DNA of 64,000 bases, from positions 3,162,001 through 3,226,000 of the forward strand of contig NZ_JACCFI010000001.1 in assembly GCF_013410355.1 (NCBI RefSeq). Direction: 5' to 3'. The notes below the pieces were generated by a model that searched no databases, was not told the DNA's origin, and saw only the letters and a list, made by a program, of their open reading frames with translations. The stretch is from Agromyces hippuratus (GTDB lineage Bacteria > Actinomycetota > Actinomycetes > Actinomycetales > Microbacteriaceae). Positions 35,010 through 43,078 of this stretch are shown here, one piece after another; position 1 is the stretch's first letter; every line of letters begins with the position of its first letter. The position numbers were made by a program, and so were the translations under genes.

Positions 35010-36530
35010 TCAGTGCACGTCGACCACGCTCGTCGCGCCGGTGCGCAGGCGGATCTCGTCGGCGACGGCGATCGCGTCACCCGACGGGGCATCCGACTTG
35101 CGGTCGGGGCGTGCGATGAACAGGTAGGCGAGGCCCGTCACGACGACGACACCGAGGCCGATCAGCACGACGTAGTCGGTGAGGAAGTCGCCCGTCGAAC
35201 CCGGCAGCGAGAGCAGCACCATCGCGAAGACGCCGTAGGCGAGCGCGAGGACGTTCACGAGGAACCCCCACGAGCCGAGCGAGAACGGACCGGCAGGCCG
35301 CCAGCCCTTGAGGCGCTGCCGGAGCGAGGCCAGCACGACCATCTGGAACGCGACGTAGATGCCGAGCACCGCGAAGGAGGTGACCGGCACCAGGAGGTCG
35401 TTGTTCGCCCAGATGAGCACGGCGATGAGCGCGGGCACGGTGCACGCCACGATGAGGGCGTTCGTCGGCACCTTCGTGGTCGGCGAGACCTTCGAGAGCC
35501 AGCGGTGGCCCGGGATCATGCCGTCGCGGGCGAAGGAGAACAACAGGCGGCTTGCCGCGGCCTGCAGGCTCAGCACGCACGAGAGGAACGCCGTGATCGC
35601 GATCACGAGGAACAGCTTCGCGCCCACCGGCCCGAGGGTCGCCTCGAGGATGCCGGGGATGGGGTCCGCGTCCTCACCGTTGACGATCGACGCGAGGTCG
35701 GGCGCCGCGAGCACGTAGCCGCCGAACGAGAAGAGCGCGGAGACGCCGCCGACGAGGATCGTCATCATCATGGCCTTGGGGATGCGACGCGCGGGGTTCG
35801 CGACCTCTTCGGCGACGTCGCCGCAGGCCTCGAAGCCGTAGAAGAGGAAGAGGCCGGCGAGGGCGGCGCCCATGAAGGCCGCCGTGTAGCTGCCGTCGCC
35901 CTCGACGCCCATGGTGTCGAAGAAGACGCTGAACTCCTGCTTGCGCTGGAAGATCAGCAGGTAGAGGCCGAGGCCGATGACACCGATGAGCTCGGCCGCG
36001 AGGCCGATGCGAGCCACGCGGGCGAGCCACTTCGTGCCGGTGAAGTTGATGGCGAGGGCGATGAGGAGGAACGCGAGCGTGATCCACAGCGTCGACGCAT
36101 TCGTGATCTCGATGCCGAACAGGCTCGCCGCGAACCCCGAGCCGAATTCGGCGACCGCGGTGATGGTCACGATCATCGCCCAGATGTAGACCCACGCCGC
36201 CATCCAGGCGTAGCGCCGGCCCCAGAGGCGTCGGGCCCAGGGGTAGATGCCGCCGTGGATCGGGTACTGCGAGACGACCTCGCCGAACACGAACGAGACC
36301 AGCAACTGGCCGGCGCCGACGATCACGATCCACCAGATCGAGGGCGGGCCGCCGATCGAGAGCGCCACTGCGAAGAGCGAGTAGACGCCGACGAGGGGCG
36401 AGAGGTAGGTGAAGCCGAGGGCGAAGTTCGCCCAGAGGCTCATGGATCGATTGAACGTGTCCTCGTAGCCGAGCACGCTCAGGTGTTCGCCGTCGGAGAG
36501 GCCCGCTGCGGGCCCGCGATCTTCAGACAT
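35010..36530 (-). CDS. APC family amino-acid/amine permease
   Basis: 506 residues from the ATG at 36530; a GTG one codon earlier is in frame. About twelve TM helices. The N-terminus SVLGYEDTFNRSMSLWANFA and the early helix GFTYLSPLVGVYSLFAVAL with GGPPSIWW resemble the amino-acid/choline/GABA permease branch (GabP/BAT1-like). GEVVSQYPIHGGIYPWARRL is the conserved second-loop motif. It imports an amino acid or amine, perhaps the substrate of the downstream catabolic genes. Its upstream region contains a CATCCGG...CCGGATG dyad overlapping a GGATGATT site. Confidence 0.9.
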   Translation of the reverse strand: MSEDRGPAAGLSDGEHLSVLGYEDTFNRSMSLWANFALGFTYLSPLVGVYSLFAVALSIGGPPSIWWIVIVGAGQLLVSFVFGEVVSQYPIHGGIYPWARRLWGRRYAWMAAWVYIWAMIVTITAVAEFGSGFAASLFGIEITNASTLWITLAFLLIALAINFTGTKWLARVARIGLAAELIGVIGLGLYLLIFQRKQEFSVFFDTMGVEGDGSYTAAFMGAALAGLFLFYGFEACGDVAEEVANPARRIPKAMMMTILVGGVSALFSFGGYVLAAPDLASIVNGEDADPIPGILEATLGPVGAKLFLVIAITAFLSCVLSLQAAASRLLFSFARDGMIPGHRWLSKVSPTTKVPTNALIVACTVPALIAVLIWANNDLLVPVTSFAVLGIYVAFQMVVLASLRQRLKGWRPAGPFSLGSWGFLVNVLALAYGVFAMVLLSLPGSTGDFLTDYVVLIGLGVVVVTGLAYLFIARPDRKSDAPSGDAIAVADEIRLRTGATSVVDVH

Positions 36531-36614
36531 CACTGCCTTCCACTGTCATCGCTGCGCCGGCCGCCCCCAACCGGCGACACCACATCGTCGTGGTGTCGCG
36601 CCAGCATAGCCAGA

Positions 36615-36647
36615 CATCCGGTCGTAAAGCTATAGTTCCGGATGATT
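36615..36647. promoter_or_regulatory. Candidate operator upstream of APC permease
   Basis: CATCCGG (36615-36621) and CCGGATG (36638-36644) form a 7-bp inverted repeat around the AT-rich TCGTAAAGCTATAGTT. The right arm is part of GGATGATT (36640-36647), a sequence also found before gabD (40227) and before the CoA-transferase operon (41838). Confidence 0.45.
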
Positions 36648-36670
36648 TATTGCGGCGCGGATTCGCGAGT

Positions 36671-36694
36671 GAGCGGATGCCGCGGCATCCGCTC
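36671..36694. repeat. Perfect 24-bp GGATGC-class palindrome
   Basis: The sequence is its own reverse complement over 24 bp, centred on CCGCGG, with core GGATGCCGCGGCATCC. It stands in the intergenic region just upstream of the TAGCAT box of the DUF1801 gene. It is the fullest copy of the motif iterated throughout the window. Confidence 0.8.
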
Positions 36695-36711
36695 GGCGTA
36701 GCATGGCCGCC

Positions 36712-37068
36712 ATGGGGGAAGTCAGCGACTACATCGCCGGTCTCGAGGAGCCCGAGCGCGACATCATCGAACGCATCAGGGCCAGGGCGGTCTCGCTCGT
36801 GCCCGATGCGGTCGAGGGGGTGAGCTACGGCATGCCGGCACTGCGGTATCGCGATTCGCCGCTGCTCAGCATCATGAAGGCGAAGGCCCACATCGGGCTC
36901 TATCCGTACAGCCCTCCCGTGATCGAGGCGATCTCGTCGGAGCTCGACGGGTACTCGTGGGCGAAGGGGACGATCCGGTTCACCCCCGAGCATCCGCTGC
37001 CCGACTCGCTCGTCGACCGCATCATCCTGCTGCGCCGCGACGAGATCGACGAGAAGAAGAAGCGCTAG
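36712..37068 (+). CDS. DUF1801 domain protein (YdhG-like)
   Basis: 118 residues from the ATG at 36712, seven bases after TAGCAT (36699-36704); an alternative ATG at 36703 lies inside that box. The text VSDYIAGLEEPERDIIERIR, then SYGMPALRYRDSPLLSIMKA, KAHIGLYPYSP and TIRFTPEHPLPDSLVDRII fits the DUF1801/YdhG fold (iron-chaperone-like). No enzyme activity is established for the family. It ends with a lysine cluster. Confidence 0.85.
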   Translation: MGEVSDYIAGLEEPERDIIERIRARAVSLVPDAVEGVSYGMPALRYRDSPLLSIMKAKAHIGLYPYSPPVIEAISSELDGYSWAKGTIRFTPEHPLPDSLVDRIILLRRDEIDEKKKR

Positions 37069-37122
37069 CCGTCTCGTTCTCCGCGCGCACTGCGCGATCC
37101 GCCCCCGACCCGAGGAACGCCG

Positions 37123-38706
37123 TTGCCGTCGAAGCTCTTCCGCAATGCCCGCATCCACACGCTGACCGGCGAGAAGAAGCCCGCCGAGGCGCTGCTCGCC
37201 GTCGATGGCGAGATCGTGGCGATCGGCGAAGACCCCGAGGTCGGCGCACTCGCCGGCCCGGGCACGATCGAGGTCGATCTCGGCGGTCTCGCGGTCGTGC
37301 CGGGGTTCATCGATGCGCACATCCACACCGCACTGCTCGCCGGCGAGCGAGGACAGCTCGATCTGCGGGGCGTCCGAAGCCTCGACGAGGCGCTGGCGGC
37401 GATCCGGTCCCATGCGGCGGGCCTGCCGGGGGGTCGCGGCATCTTTTGGGGCAGCTGGGACTCCAACACGTGGGCCGTGCCCGTGCAGCCCGATCGCCAC
37501 AGCCTCGACCGCATCTGCCCCGACCGACCAGTCGTGCTTCCGAGCATCGACGGGCACACCGTCTGGGCCAACAGCTTCGCCCTCGCCGCAGCCGGGATCA
37601 CGGCGGCGACGCCCGATCCGGTCGGAGGCGAGATCGTGCGGGATGCGCGGGGCGAGCCCACCGGCATCCTCCGAGAGGAGGCGCAGCGCCCGCTCGATGC
37701 CGTGATCGGCGCGCCGTCGGTCGCCGACCTCGTCGAACAGCTCGCGGTCGAGCAGGAGCACCTGCTCGCCGTCGGTCTCACGGGCGTGCACGACATCGAC
37801 GGCGAAGACGCCCGCGCCGCCTACCTCGAGCTGCATCGGAGCGGTCGCCTGAGGCTCCGCGTCCACAAGGCCATCCCCGCCGTCCACCTCGATGCGGCGA
37901 TCGCCGAGGGCCGGTACACGGGCCAGGGCGACGACTGGTTCCAGACCGGCCCGGTCAAGCTCTTCTCCGACGGCGCGCTCGGCTCGCACACCTCGCACAT
38001 GGGCGAGGCGTTCGTCGGGGAGTCCGGCAATCGCGGCATCGAGGTGATCCCGTACGCCCGGCTGCGCGAGCTCGTGCGCACGGCGGCCCGCGCGGGCATC
38101 GCGGTCGCCACGCACGCGATCGGCGACGAGGCGAACCATCTCGTGCTGAACGCCTACGCCGAGATCGTCGAGCTCAGTCGCGCCGCAGGCCTCAGGCATC
38201 GCATCGAGCACGCCCAGCACATCCGCTGGGACGACCTTCCCCGATTCGCGGAGCTCGGCGTGATCCCGTCCCTGCAACCGACGCACTGCACCTCGGACAT
38301 CGCGCTCGCGTCGACCCTGCTCGCCGGACGCGACCTCGCGAACTACGCGTGGCGTGCCCTCGCCGATTCCGGTGCGCACGTGGCCTTCGGCTCGGATGCC
38401 CCGGTGGAGAGCCCGAATCCGATGCACGCGGTGCACGCCGCCGTCACTCGGGAGAACGCCGCAGGGGAGCCGGCCGGAGGCTGGGAACCCGAGCAGCGAG
38501 TGACCGTCGCCGAGGCCCTCGCGGCCCATTCTGCGGGCAGCGCCTACGCCGCCCACCGCGACCACCGGCAGGGAACGCTCGCCGTCGGCAGGCTCGCGGA
38601 CTTCGTCGCGCTCGAGCGGGACCCGTTCGAGGTGGAGCCGACCGAGCTCCGCGACCTGCAGGTCGCCACCACGGTGGTCGGCGGCGAGGTGCGCTTCCAG
38701 CGCTGA
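37123..38706 (+). CDS. Amidohydrolase family protein (YtcJ-like)
   Basis: 527 residues from a TTG with GAGGA upstream. Metal-dependent hydrolase with HxH in VPGFIDAHIHTALLAGE, THAIGDEANHLVL, RHRIEHAQHIRWDD and FGSDAPVESPNPM, the four-site pattern of N-substituted formamide/amide deformylases and YtcJ. The C-terminal beta domain closes with GTLAVGRLADFVALERDP. It likely hydrolyses an amide or N-formyl bond. Position beside an APC permease and aldehyde dehydrogenases suggests it prepares an amine substrate, but this is inference. Confidence 0.9.
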   Translation: MPSKLFRNARIHTLTGEKKPAEALLAVDGEIVAIGEDPEVGALAGPGTIEVDLGGLAVVPGFIDAHIHTALLAGERGQLDLRGVRSLDEALAAIRSHAAGLPGGRGIFWGSWDSNTWAVPVQPDRHSLDRICPDRPVVLPSIDGHTVWANSFALAAAGITAATPDPVGGEIVRDARGEPTGILREEAQRPLDAVIGAPSVADLVEQLAVEQEHLLAVGLTGVHDIDGEDARAAYLELHRSGRLRLRVHKAIPAVHLDAAIAEGRYTGQGDDWFQTGPVKLFSDGALGSHTSHMGEAFVGESGNRGIEVIPYARLRELVRTAARAGIAVATHAIGDEANHLVLNAYAEIVELSRAAGLRHRIEHAQHIRWDDLPRFAELGVIPSLQPTHCTSDIALASTLLAGRDLANYAWRALADSGAHVAFGSDAPVESPNPMHAVHAAVTRENAAGEPAGGWEPEQRVTVAEALAAHSAGSAYAAHRDHRQGTLAVGRLADFVALERDPFEVEPTELRDLQVATTVVGGEVRFQR

Positions 38707-38716
38707 GGCTCAGACG

Positions 38717-38752
38717 ACGGATGCCCCGGGGCCAGGGCCCCGGGGCATCCGT
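38717..38752. terminator. Hairpin terminator built from the GGATGCC motif
   Basis: A near-continuous inverted repeat: the 17 bases at 38717-38733 are complementary to 38736-38752, with arms beginning ACGGATGCCCCGGGG. It lies between convergent amidohydrolase and gabD genes. Confidence 0.8.
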
Positions 38753-38772
38753 TCAGTGCGCGTTCGCGGTGA

Positions 38773-40137
38773 TCAGCCGATGCGGATCATCTTCTTGTTG
38801 ACGAACTCGTCGGCGCCGAAGCGGCCGAGCTCGCGGCCCGAGCCCGAGCGCTTGACGCCGCCGAAGGGCAGCTCTGCGCCGTCGGCGCCGACCAGGTTCA
38901 CGAAGACCATGCCGGCCTCGATCTTGTCGGCGACGCGGAGGGCCTGCTCGGAGTCCGTCGTGAAGACGTAGGAGCCGAGGCCGAACGGGGTGTTGTTCGC
39001 GAGCTCGACCGCCGCGGCTTCGTCGGCGACCTTGAAGACCTGCGCGACCGGGCCGAAGAACTCCTCGTGGAAGGCGTCGGAGCCGGGCTGCACGTCGGTG
39101 AGGATCGTGGCCGAGTAGTAGTTGCCGTCGCGCGCGCCGCCGTGGTGGAGCGTTGCGCCCTGTGCGACGGCCCGCTCGACCTGCTCGGCGAGGCCCTCGG
39201 CGGCCTTGGCCGACGACAGCGGGCCGAGTGCGGTGCCGGCCTGGGCGGGGTCGCCCTGCTCGACCTCGCTCATCGCCGCGGTGAACTTCTCGAGGAACGG
39301 CTCGTAGAGGTCTTCGACGACGATGAACCGCTTGGCCGCGTTGCAGGCCTGGCCGTTGTTGTCGACGCGGGCGAAGACGGCGGCGCCGACCGTGGCGTCG
39401 AGGTCGTCGGTCGAGAGCAGGATGAAGGGGTCGGAGCCGCCGAGCTCGAGCACGACCTTCTTCAGGTGGCGACCGGCGATCTCGGCGACGATCGCGCCGG
39501 CCCGCTCGGAACCGGTGAGCGAGATGCCCTGCACACGCGGGTCGGCGATGACGGTCTCGATCTGCTCGTGCGAGGCGTAGATGTTGACGTAGGCGCCGAC
39601 CGGGAAGCCGGCGTCGAGGAAGATCTGCTCGATCGCGGCGGCCGACTCGGGGCACTGCTCGGCGTGCTTGAGCAGGATCGTGTTGCCGATGATGAGGTTC
39701 GGGCCGGCGAAGCGGGCGACCTGGTAGTACGGGAAGTTCCACGGCATGATGCCGAGGAGCGGGCCGAGCGACGAGCGGCGGATGAGGGCCGAACCCTCAC
39801 CGGCCAGCAGGTCGATCTTCTCGTCGGCGAGCAGCGACTCGGCGTTGTCGGCGTAGTACTCGTAGATCGCGGCCGAGAACTCGACCTCGCCGACGGCCTG
39901 CTCGATCGGCTTGCCCATCTCGCGCACGATGATCTCGCCGAGCTCCTGGGCGCGCTCGTTGTGCAGTTCGGCGACGCGACGCACGAGGGCGGCGCGCTCG
40001 GCGACCGTGGTGTTCTTCGACCAGGTGCGGTGCGCCTCGGTGGCCGCGGCGATGGCGGCCTGCAGGCCCTCGTCGGTGATGGTGTCGTAGGACTCGACCG
40101 TCTCGCCGGTGGCGGGGTTGGTCACGGCATAGGGCAT
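38773..40137 (-). CDS. gabD: NAD(P)-dependent succinate/glutarate-semialdehyde dehydrogenase
   Basis: 454 residues from the ATG at 40137 (GAAGGAGA upstream). ALDH residues: Asn in GIMPWNFPYYQVARF, general-base Glu in VVLELGGSDPFIL, nucleophile Cys in VDNNGQACNAAKRF. C-terminal FGGVKRSGSGREL is standard. Length and text match the short SSADH (GabD-like) subclass, which oxidises succinate semialdehyde and often glutarate semialdehyde. It follows the cache gene by 96 bp, with a GGATGATT site between. Confidence 0.9.
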   Translation of the reverse strand: MPYAVTNPATGETVESYDTITDEGLQAAIAAATEAHRTWSKNTTVAERAALVRRVAELHNERAQELGEIIVREMGKPIEQAVGEVEFSAAIYEYYADNAESLLADEKIDLLAGEGSALIRRSSLGPLLGIMPWNFPYYQVARFAGPNLIIGNTILLKHAEQCPESAAAIEQIFLDAGFPVGAYVNIYASHEQIETVIADPRVQGISLTGSERAGAIVAEIAGRHLKKVVLELGGSDPFILLSTDDLDATVGAAVFARVDNNGQACNAAKRFIVVEDLYEPFLEKFTAAMSEVEQGDPAQAGTALGPLSSAKAAEGLAEQVERAVAQGATLHHGGARDGNYYSATILTDVQPGSDAFHEEFFGPVAQVFKVADEAAAVELANNTPFGLGSYVFTTDSEQALRVADKIEAGMVFVNLVGADGAELPFGGVKRSGSGRELGRFGADEFVNKKMIRIG

Positions 40138-40226
40138 GGGTTTCTCCTTCTCGGGGTGCACACACTGCACACACGCCAGAGCTCGTCTGCCGCCGTGCAT
40201 ACGCTCGACTTCAAAGATATATCAGC

Positions 40227-40234
40227 GGATGATT
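40227..40234. promoter_or_regulatory. GGATGATT site upstream of gabD
   Basis: GGATGATT preceded by GATATATCAGC; the part ATCAGCGGATGAT is a dyad (ATCA-N5-TGAT). It is shared in core with 36640-36647 and 41838-41845 and overlaps the stop of the cache gene. A candidate binding site of the adjacent GntR protein. Confidence 0.4.
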
Positions 40235-40959
40235 CAGATCGACCCGGATGACGCGGGGTCGACGAGTACTCGCAGCGGCGTGCCGGGGCAGGGCTCGCCG
40301 GAGCCGGCGAGGTCGGCCAGCTGCCCCACCTGCAGGGACGGCTCGGTCGAGAGCACGACGCGGCCCTCGTCGTTCACGAGGGCGAGCGGTGCGGGCACGT
40401 CGAGGAACGCGGCGAGCAGCTCGCGCTCGAGTCGGCGCACCGAGACGTCGGCGCCGATGACGCCGACCATGCGCGAGTCGTCCGCGTGCACCGGCATCGT
40501 CATCGTCAGGATGTAGTCGCAGGTGCAGAGGTGGTCGACATAGGGTCCGGTCACGTGCGCGTGCCGGGTCGTCGCGGGGATGCGATACCACTCGAGGGCG
40601 CGGAAGTCGCGCAGGTACTCGGTGTACCCGCGGGTCGTGAGGTCCAGGCGCGTCGGCTCGGTCGTCGAGCCGAGCACGGGGTTCGCGTCGAGCGGCCCGA
40701 GCCACCACGCGAAGTGCACGTCCCGTCCGCGCACGATCTCGCCGTCGGCGATGAACCCGGCGCCGACGAGCAGCGGTTCCGAGTCGGTGAGGCGGGGGAG
40801 CACGAGCTCGGCGACGAGGGCGTCGAGCGCGGCCGGGCGCACTTCGGGCGCGCCGTCGATGAGCTGCTCGACCGGGGTGCGCCATGCGGCGAGCTGGTCG
40901 AAGACGCTCGCGAACACCGAGCCGACCGAGGCGGCGACGTCACGCGCTGACCGGCTCAT
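40234..40959 (-). CDS. Cache (PDC-like) domain sensory protein
   Basis: 241 residues from the ATG at 40959, which follows GGGGAGG and overlaps the gntR 3' end by 20 bp. No TM helix or signal peptide is visible. The central text FIADGEIVRGRDVHFAWWLG, then RDFRALEWYRIPATTRHAHV and YILTMTMPVHADDSRMVGVI, matches the PDC/cache fold usually found in extracellular sensors (WY..P....GPYVD), here as a soluble protein. In Actinobacteria such proteins recur beside FadR-type GntR regulators of amine catabolism, perhaps as a ligand-sensing partner (inference). Confidence 0.75.
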   Translation of the reverse strand: MSRSARDVAASVGSVFASVFDQLAAWRTPVEQLIDGAPEVRPAALDALVAELVLPRLTDSEPLLVGAGFIADGEIVRGRDVHFAWWLGPLDANPVLGSTTEPTRLDLTTRGYTEYLRDFRALEWYRIPATTRHAHVTGPYVDHLCTCDYILTMTMPVHADDSRMVGVIGADVSVRRLERELLAAFLDVPAPLALVNDEGRVVLSTEPSLQVGQLADLAGSGEPCPGTPLRVLVDPASSGSI

Positions 40960-41710
40960 CGAGCGCACCTCCCCGCTCGATCCTGGCCTTCGCCGCGAGG
41001 AGCGGCACCGAGAGGCCGCGCACGAGGTCGCCTGCGGACTCGCGGGCCTCCGCCGGGCGGTGCGCCGCGACGGCGCGGACGATGCGGCGGTCGTGCGCCG
41101 AGGCATCCGCTCGCTGCCCGTCGTCGTCGAGGCCGAGCAGCAGGAGGGGACCGAACTCGGCCTGCAGCCGGATCTGCTCGCGCACGAGCCGGGCCGACTG
41201 GCTGAGCACGGCGACCTCGAGGAAGAAGCCGCCCTGGTTCGTGCGAGCGGATGCCGCGGTGCCGAAGTCGGCCGCGGCGAGCCACGCCGCGAGACGCTCG
41301 GCATCGCCGGCGGACGCGCGCTCGGCGGCGCGCTCGGCGATGCCGGCGAGGATCGCACCGAAATACACCGCCATGTCGCTGAGCTCGACCTGGGCGAGGC
41401 CGCGCAGGCGCGCGGTGATGAGCGAACGGTGGTCGGCGTCGTCGGCGACGACGAAGCTGCCGCCCTCTCGCCCGCGACGGGTCTCGACGAGCCCGGCCTC
41501 GCGCAGGATGCCGAGGCCCTCGCGCACGGTGATGAGCGCGACGCCGAAGCGGCGGGCGAGCTCGGGCTCGCTCGGCAGGCGTTCGCCGGCGCCGAGCACC
41601 CCGAGCACGATGCCGTCGGTGAGGCGCTGCGCGACCTGTTCGGCGCGGCCCGTGTCGGCGAGCTGGGCGAACACGGCTTCGCGCGCGCCCGGCCCCACCC
41701 TCGATTCCAT
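40940..41710 (-). CDS. FadR/GntR family regulator (FCD domain)
   Basis: 256 residues. The GntR winged HTH spans about 20-90: RLTDGIVLGVLGAGERLPSE, then ELARRFGVALITVREGLGIL and a wing TRRGREGGSFVV. The C-terminal FCD-type helical domain follows. It is first in a minus-strand unit with the overlapping cache gene and then gabD; the CoA-transferase operon is divergent. It should repress these catabolic genes until an intermediate binds. Confidence 0.9.
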   Translation of the reverse strand: MESRVGPGAREAVFAQLADTGRAEQVAQRLTDGIVLGVLGAGERLPSEPELARRFGVALITVREGLGILREAGLVETRRGREGGSFVVADDADHRSLITARLRGLAQVELSDMAVYFGAILAGIAERAAERASAGDAERLAAWLAAADFGTAASARTNQGGFFLEVAVLSQSARLVREQIRLQAEFGPLLLLGLDDDGQRADASAHDRRIVRAVAAHRPAEARESAGDLVRGLSVPLLAAKARIERGGALDEPVSA

Positions 41711-41837
41711 GCGTTCAGGCTAGTCGAGCGACTCGCCCGGAATCTCACCACGGCTTGTCAGGCGATGCTGCGACGATCCTCGGAACGGCGTCGGCGTCGG
41801 TCGGGACGGGGCGAGCGGCACGAAAAGAAGCGATATA

Positions 41838-41845
41838 GGATGATT
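41838..41845. promoter_or_regulatory. GGATGATT site in the gntR/CoA-transferase gap
   Basis: GGATGATT preceded by GATATA and flanked by an AT-rich island, between divergent gntR (41710) and the CoA-transferase gene (41885). It shares its core with 36640 and 40227. Confidence 0.4.
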
Positions 41846-41884
41846 GAGCGGCCGCTGGGCCGCCGACATGCGAAGGCGGATGGG

Positions 41885-43078
41885 ATGCGCGAGCGACGGG
41901 CCGACGAAGAGCCTGCGGGGGAGTCCGCGGGTGTGCTCGCGGGCGTGCGCGTCGCCGACTTCTCACGCGTGCTCGCCGGCCCGTACGCCACGATGCTGCT
42001 CGCCGACTTCGGCGCCGACGTCGTGAAGATCGAGTCACCGGCCGGCGACGACACCCGGCACTGGCGCCCGCCCGTCGACGCGAGCGGCCAGGCCACCTAC
42101 TTCGGCAGCGTCAACCGCAACAAGCGCTCGGTCGCGCTCGACCTGACGGATGCCGCGGGCCTCGCCGAGGCGCAGCGGCTGGCGGCCACGGCCGACGTCG
42201 TCATCGAGAACTTCCGGCCGGGCGTGATGGACCGCTTCGGGCTCTCCTACGACGAGGTGCGAGAGTCGAACCCCGGCGTCGTCTACTGCTCGATCACGGG
42301 CTTCGGAGCAGGGGAGGGCGCCGCGCTCGCGGGCTACGACCTGCTCGTGCAGGCCGTCGGCGGGCTCATGTCGATCACCGGTGCGGCCGACGGCGAGCCC
42401 GCGAAGGCCGGCGTCGCCCTCGTCGACGTGCTCACCGGGCAGAACGCCGTCGCCGGCATCCTGCTCGCCCTGCGCGATCGCGACCGCACCGGGCTCGGGC
42501 AGCGCGTCGAGGTCAACCTCCTGCAGGGACTGCTCTCCGCCCTCACGAACCAGGCGGCCTCCACGCTCGCCACGGGGACGCCGCCGCGGCGGCTCGGCAA
42601 CGCGCACCCGAGCATCGCGCCCTACGCCGTGTTCCACGCGGCCGATCGCGAGCTCGTGATCGCCGTCGGCAACGACAAGCAGTTCCGGGCGCTCGCCGCG
42701 GTGCTCGGCGTTCCCGCGCTGGCCGACGACCCGCGGTTCGCGGGCAACGTCGACCGCGTCGCGCATCGCGTCGAGCTCACGGCGGCGATCGAGGAGCGGC
42801 TGGCCGCGGCATCCGCTGGGCACTGGGTCGAGGTGCTGAGCTCGGCCGGCGTGCCGGCCGGTCTCGTGAACGACGTCGCCGAGGCGATCGCCTTCGGCGA
42901 GGCGCTCGGCCTCGAGCCCGTCGCCGAGATCGCCGCCGGTGCGTTCACGAGCCGCACGGTCGCGAACCCGATCGGCCTCTCGGCGAGCCCCGCCGCGTAC
43001 CGCACTCCGCCGCCGACGCTCGACGAGCACGGCGGCGCCGACTGGCACCAGACCCCCGCGAAAGGACCGCACCGATGA
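41885..43078 (+). CDS. CaiB/BaiF family CoA transferase
   Basis: 397 residues from the ATG at 41885, with AAGGCGGA upstream; an ATG at 41839 in frame is possible. Family III motifs: VRVADFSRVLAGPYATMLLA, DFGADVVKIESPAGDDTRHW, and VNRNKRSVALDLTDAAG; the catalytic Asp lies in AAGVALVDVLTGQ-like KAGVALVDVLTG. These enzymes move CoA between carboxylic acids. Overlap of 4 nt with a glutaryl-CoA-dehydrogenase-like gene suggests succinyl-CoA:glutarate CoA-transferase activity (inference). Confidence 0.9.
   Translation: MRERRADEEPAGESAGVLAGVRVADFSRVLAGPYATMLLADFGADVVKIESPAGDDTRHWRPPVDASGQATYFGSVNRNKRSVALDLTDAAGLAEAQRLAATADVVIENFRPGVMDRFGLSYDEVRESNPGVVYCSITGFGAGEGAALAGYDLLVQAVGGLMSITGAADGEPAKAGVALVDVLTGQNAVAGILLALRDRDRTGLGQRVEVNLLQGLLSALTNQAASTLATGTPPRRLGNAHPSIAPYAVFHAADRELVIAVGNDKQFRALAAVLGVPALADDPRFAGNVDRVAHRVELTAAIEERLAAASAGHWVEVLSSAGVPAGLVNDVAEAIAFGEALGLEPVAEIAAGAFTSRTVANPIGLSASPAAYRTPPPTLDEHGGADWHQTPAKGPHR

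Noticed and set aside
37123..38706. Amidohydrolase as a dihydropyrimidinase or urease-type enzyme
   Set aside because: The HxH context and length fit the YtcJ-like branch better; the carbamylated-Lys motif of dihydropyrimidinases was not seen.
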